Positions 61,454 to 64,000 of a stretch of DNA of 64,000 nt are shown here, piece by piece (the stretch's first letter is position 1; every line of letters starts with the position of its first letter). The notes beneath the pieces are model-generated. The model was given only the letters and a program-made list of their open reading frames with translations, ran no database searches and was not told the DNA's origin. The stretch covers positions 62,001 through 126,000 of the forward strand of contig JAFSJW010000087.1 of the NCBI GenBank assembly GCA_017449265.1, written 5' to 3'. Source of the stretch: Treponema sp. (GTDB taxonomy: Bacteria > Spirochaetota > Spirochaetia > Treponematales > Treponemataceae). The position numbers were made by a program, and so were the translations under genes.

Positions 61454-62107
61454 ATGAATATTTTTGTAATCAGACACGGAGAAACTGACTGGAACACGCA
61501 GTTCAGGCTTCAGGGACGGACGGATATTCCTTTGAACGATAACGGCCGGTTTCAGGCAAAAAAAACCGCAGAAGGGCTAAAAGCCGAAGGAATCTGTTTC
61601 GACGCTGTTTATTCAAGTCCTCTTTGCAGAGCCGTAGAAACAGCAGAAATCTTGAGTGGTTTTTCAAAAGATAAAATCAAAACCGACAATCGTATCATAG
61701 AATTTTCTTTTGGAAAAGCTGAGGGCACAACTCCAGCCGAACGAAAAGAAAATAAAGAGCTTTCTTCGTTCAATGCTTTTTTTGATGATACAAAAAACTA
61801 TATTGCCCCTCCTGATGCAGAACCTTTGTCGTCAGCTCTGTTGCGAACAGCTGATTTTTGGGAAAATGAAATAAGACCATTGGAAAACAAATGTAAAAAT
61901 GTGCTTATTTCAACGCATGGAGGCACTTTACAATCGCTCTTATTGCATATTGACGGAAGAGATATTTCTCAGTATTGGAGCGTAAAAATCCCGAATTGCA
62001 CAGTTAATCTCGTGTCATTGAAAAATAATGTCTTCAAGCTCGAATATACTGCCCGAACATTTTACAGCGGTGGTTTTTCCGGCGGTGCCGACAGTTTTGC
62101 AAACTAG
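61454..62107 (+). CDS. Histidine phosphatase family protein
   Basis: This 217-residue phosphoglycerate-mutase-like enzyme has the RHG motif IRHGETDWN (His8 as the phosphorylated residue), R-loop YSSPLCRAVETAEIL, and the second His in STHGGTLQSLL (about 152). The length and LQGRTDIPLNDNGRFQA segment match phosphatases such as CobC/GpmB-type enzymes rather than glycolytic dPGM. The substrate is unknown. It is a single gene between the GGGtGRT operon and the LanC-like unit. Confidence 0.92.
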   Translation: MNIFVIRHGETDWNTQFRLQGRTDIPLNDNGRFQAKKTAEGLKAEGICFDAVYSSPLCRAVETAEILSGFSKDKIKTDNRIIEFSFGKAEGTTPAERKENKELSSFNAFFDDTKNYIAPPDAEPLSSALLRTADFWENEIRPLENKCKNVLISTHGGTLQSLLLHIDGRDISQYWSVKIPNCTVNLVSLKNNVFKLEYTARTFYSGGFSGGADSFAN

Positions 62108-62238
62108 ATTCTATCCACGCTAAAACAATCTCCGTTATGTTGAAAAACCCGTTAACAATGCGGCTTAGTGCAAACACTAATTCTTAAATCCTGATATTTA
62201 CAGATTAAAAAATCACCTGAAAAAAAAATACTAAAAAA

Positions 62239-62255
62239 CCTATTGACATAATAGG
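62239..62255. promoter_or_regulatory. Operator-like palindrome 1 (CCTAT-N7-ATAGG)
   Basis: CCTATTGACATAATAGG, 17 bp with perfect 5-bp arms, overlapping the -35 box. Same arms and length as the second site 43 bp downstream. Confidence 0.6.
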
Positions 62256-62271
62256 AAAAGAGTAGTATAAA
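62243..62271 (+). promoter_or_regulatory. Promoter of the LanC-like/cysK unit
   Basis: TTGACA, 17 bp, TATAAA. The predicted start is near 62278, giving a leader of about 54 nt with AAGGAG before the ATG. Upstream, 62108-62238 holds nothing else I can identify. Confidence 0.85.
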
Positions 62272-62281
62272 TTTATTATAA

Positions 62282-62298
62282 CCTATCAACCTAGTAGG
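62282..62298. promoter_or_regulatory. Operator-like palindrome 2 (CCTAT-N7-GTAGG)
   Basis: CCTATCAACCTAGTAGG, 17 bp, just after the predicted transcription start. Four of five arm pairs match (outer A/T flanks extend it: ACCTA/TAGGT). The centre lies 43 bp (about four helical turns) from site 1. Confidence 0.6.
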
Positions 62299-62331
62299 TA
62301 ACTAATATATTTCTTTTTTAAGGAGAATTAC

Positions 62332-63762
62332 ATGGAAGAAAACATACTTTTCAAGGAATACAATTCCGATGATTATGTGAAGTTTGCAGAAGAGACGGCT
62401 TCATGGATAAAAACAACAGGCTCGCTCGGAAAATACGGCAGACTCTGGAGCCAGAGCCCTGATTCAAAAGAAGATTTCACTGACTATCCGATGCTCACAC
62501 CAAAGTCCCTTTACGGAGGCTCCGCTGGCGTAGGTCTTTTCTACCTTCGCTTGTATCAGGCCACAAAAAAGAGCGAGTATCTCGAAGAGGCAAAATCAGC
62601 CGCAAAAGAAATAATCGAAAGTGACGAAGGCTCGGCTTTTTACGAGAGAACCTTGAACGCAAAAGCAAGCGGAGCCTCAAAACTCGTTCATGTAAAAAAC
62701 ATGCCCGGCTGGGCTGCGGGATACTACAATGGTCCTACAGGAAGCGCGTATCTTGTCTTAAAACTTTTTGAGATTACGGGGGACGAGCTTTACAAAAACT
62801 ATGTGATTAAAGTTGCCGATGACCTTCTGAAAGCAAGCAAAAAATCTGAGGACGGAATTTTCTGGAGCGAGCAGAACGATTTATGCGGGGATGCAGGATT
62901 CGTGACTTATCTTGCGGCGATTTACAAGCTCACCGGCGACAAAAAGTATCTTGATTCAGCCGTAAGTTTCGGAAATTTTCTTTTGAGCAAGGGAAAGCCT
63001 GCCCCGCGCGGCGGAAAGTACTGGAATGTCGTTGACTTGACGATTATCGACTTTCCGAAAGATGTTTTCTGGGTAAACAACGCGCACGGAACAAGCGGTG
63101 TGGGCTGGATTTTTGCGATTCTCTACAATATTTCAAAAGAAGAAAAATTCCTGAATGCGGCTAAAGAAGCTGCCAAGTATATTGAAGGAATTGCGGTGGG
63201 CGACGAGAATGCGGTTCTTGTGCCTTATCTGGACAGCCTTGAGCGTGGACCTTCCACAGAGTTCTATTACCTTAGCACATGCCACGGACCTGCGGGAACT
63301 TCGCTTTTGTTCCACATTCTCTACAAAATCACTGGCGAAAAACATTATCTGGACTGGGTTCTTCGTCTGAGCCGCGGAATCATCAAGGCTGGCGCACCAG
63401 AGATTTTCAGCCGTGGTTACTGGCAGAGTCAGGCATTGTGCTGCGGAACTCCGGGGCTGCTCGAACATTTTGTTTCGGTCTACAAGCTCACGAAGAATAC
63501 GGAATTTCTGGAATATGCAAAAAGAGCGGCAAAAACCGTAGTAGGGCAGTCATTCGTTGCGGACGCAGACGGTGACATATATCATCAGAAACCATTGCGA
63601 AGATGGAGCGGAGCCTGGTGGCGGACAATCCCTACGGATGTTCACTCTTACACAGGGCTTTACATTGGAACGGCAGGAAACGCATGGTCGCTTCTTTCGC
63701 TTTCGGCAGCCGAAAAGAACGAAAATCTTATCGAGCTGATTGAATATAACTACTTTAACTAA
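62332..63762 (+). CDS. LanC-like protein with CCG zinc-site motif
   Basis: This 476-residue soluble protein has the alpha/alpha-toroid of the lanthionine-cyclase family, shown by repeating Gly-rich turns followed by helices: YGGSAGVGLFYL (61), GPTGSAYLVLKL (134), AHGTSGVGWIFAIL (251), CHGPAGTSLLFHIL (317), CCGTPGLLEHF (370), GTAGNAWSLLSL (446). In LanC the ligands are Cys in W-C-x-G and Cys-His in CHG; here C317 and C370-C371 (CCG) take these places, and H252 matches the catalytic His. No precursor peptide or dehydratase gene is seen. Cysteine synthase follows 23 bp later. It could also be a distant relative such as a toroid-fold hydrolase. Confidence 0.72.
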   Translation: MEENILFKEYNSDDYVKFAEETASWIKTTGSLGKYGRLWSQSPDSKEDFTDYPMLTPKSLYGGSAGVGLFYLRLYQATKKSEYLEEAKSAAKEIIESDEGSAFYERTLNAKASGASKLVHVKNMPGWAAGYYNGPTGSAYLVLKLFEITGDELYKNYVIKVADDLLKASKKSEDGIFWSEQNDLCGDAGFVTYLAAIYKLTGDKKYLDSAVSFGNFLLSKGKPAPRGGKYWNVVDLTIIDFPKDVFWVNNAHGTSGVGWIFAILYNISKEEKFLNAAKEAAKYIEGIAVGDENAVLVPYLDSLERGPSTEFYYLSTCHGPAGTSLLFHILYKITGEKHYLDWVLRLSRGIIKAGAPEIFSRGYWQSQALCCGTPGLLEHFVSVYKLTKNTEFLEYAKRAAKTVVGQSFVADADGDIYHQKPLRRWSGAWWRTIPTDVHSYTGLYIGTAGNAWSLLSLSAAEKNENLIELIEYNYFN

Positions 63763-63785
63763 AAATACAGAATGGAGAAAAAATT

Positions 63786-64000
63786 ATGGCAAAAATTTAC
63801 GATTCAATTACAGAGCTTGTTGGGGACACACCGCTAGTCCGCCTTCACCGTTACGAAAAATCTGAGGACCTTGAGGCAAACATCCTGGGAAAATTCGAAT
63901 ATTTCAACCCGTCGGGAAGCGTCAAGGACAGGGCAGCTTTGAACATCATCGAGGAAGCTGAAAAACGCGGCGACATTCATCCTGGAATGACTTTGATTGA
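63786..64000 (+). CDS. cysK: Cysteine synthase A (O-acetylserine sulfhydrylase), 3' part outside window
   Basis: The ATG at 63786 follows GGAGAAAAA. The 71 codons present read ITELVGDTPLVRLHR and NPSGSVKDRAALNII, with the PLP-binding Lys47 in SVKDR. CysK makes cysteine from O-acetylserine and sulfide. Related PLP enzymes make lanthionine or cystathionine and cannot be ruled out from this fragment. It is 23 bp after the LanC-like gene and so shares its promoter and operators. Confidence 0.93.
   Translation, partial: MAKIYDSITELVGDTPLVRLHRYEKSEDLEANILGKFEYFNPSGSVKDRAALNIIEEAEKRGDIHPGMTLI

Overview
The window looks like the chromosome of a treponeme-type spirochaete (Treponema or a close relative), roughly 40-45% GC by eye. 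The evidence is a uvrA gene followed directly by an LptD/OstA-like barrel gene (an order I recall from Treponema pallidum), many relaxed spirochaetal lipoboxes (FFSC, LFSSC, FSSC), bactofilin, periplasmic TPR/OmpA proteins, an ALAA-type tmRNA, and tRNA genes without encoded CCA. It is mostly ordinary chromosome. I see no phage, plasmid, insertion sequence or CRISPR array.

Layout. 1-2.2 kb: a cut-off nicotinamidase-like gene, RNase Z and an orphan ABC ATPase. 2.2-9.4 kb (minus strand): tRNA-Leu, rho, a MATE pump coupled to an acyl-CoA synthetase, bactofilin, rpsT and a FemX-like transferase. 9.5-11.9 kb (plus): a HAD phosphatase fused to a TrmR-type methyltransferase, a lipoprotein and a hypothetical gene. 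11.9-21.2 kb (minus): a long probable operon of a DEAD-box helicase, smc, two envelope proteins, a SIMPL lipoprotein, serS and an AI-2E family permease. 21.3-28.3 kb: a glycosyltransferase, then on the minus strand a SpoIIE phosphatase/STAS/RsbW partner-switching set and a TPR/phosphoesterase/ParB-like operon. 28.3-33.3 kb: a leader with an 11-G tract, a large TPR/coiled-coil/OmpA protein with near-identical DNA repeats, a possible small RNA, and hisS. 33.4-35.1 kb (minus): a lipoprotein, a NUDIX hydrolase, tRNA-Glu, tRNA-Gln and ssrA. 35.2-39.1 kb: azlCD, a peptide-binding lipoprotein and plsC. 39.2-43.4 kb: a small accessory, decaying zone with an AAA ATPase, a gutted ADP-ribosylglycohydrolase, a DUF1643 protein, a frameshifted lipoprotein and a broken GGDEF gene. 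43.4-57.9 kb: tyrS, uvrA, lptD, the phoH-pgpH-ybeY-tlyC cluster and a large TPR protein. 58-61.3 kb: a second MATE pump and a two-gene NifU-like/GGGtGRT module. 61.4-64 kb: a histidine phosphatase, then a LanC-like protein and cysteine synthase behind a strong promoter with two matching 17-bp operator-like palindromes.

Sequence-wide signals. Many promoters fit a TTGACA-17-TATAAT pattern, and for about ten genes the -10 box lies only 6-11 bp before the start codon with no Shine-Dalgarno sequence, which suggests leaderless mRNAs. A palindrome family (core TTCGGAAA/TTTCCGAA) follows several plus-strand genes, and twice forms a 120-bp composite element.

The best candidates for undescribed biology are the CCG-type LanC-like/cysteine synthase unit with twin operators, the NifU-like/GGGtGRT pair, an SMC protein without a recognisable canonical hinge, and the G-tract in front of the OmpA giant. 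Functions are assigned from remembered family motifs; no database search was run.
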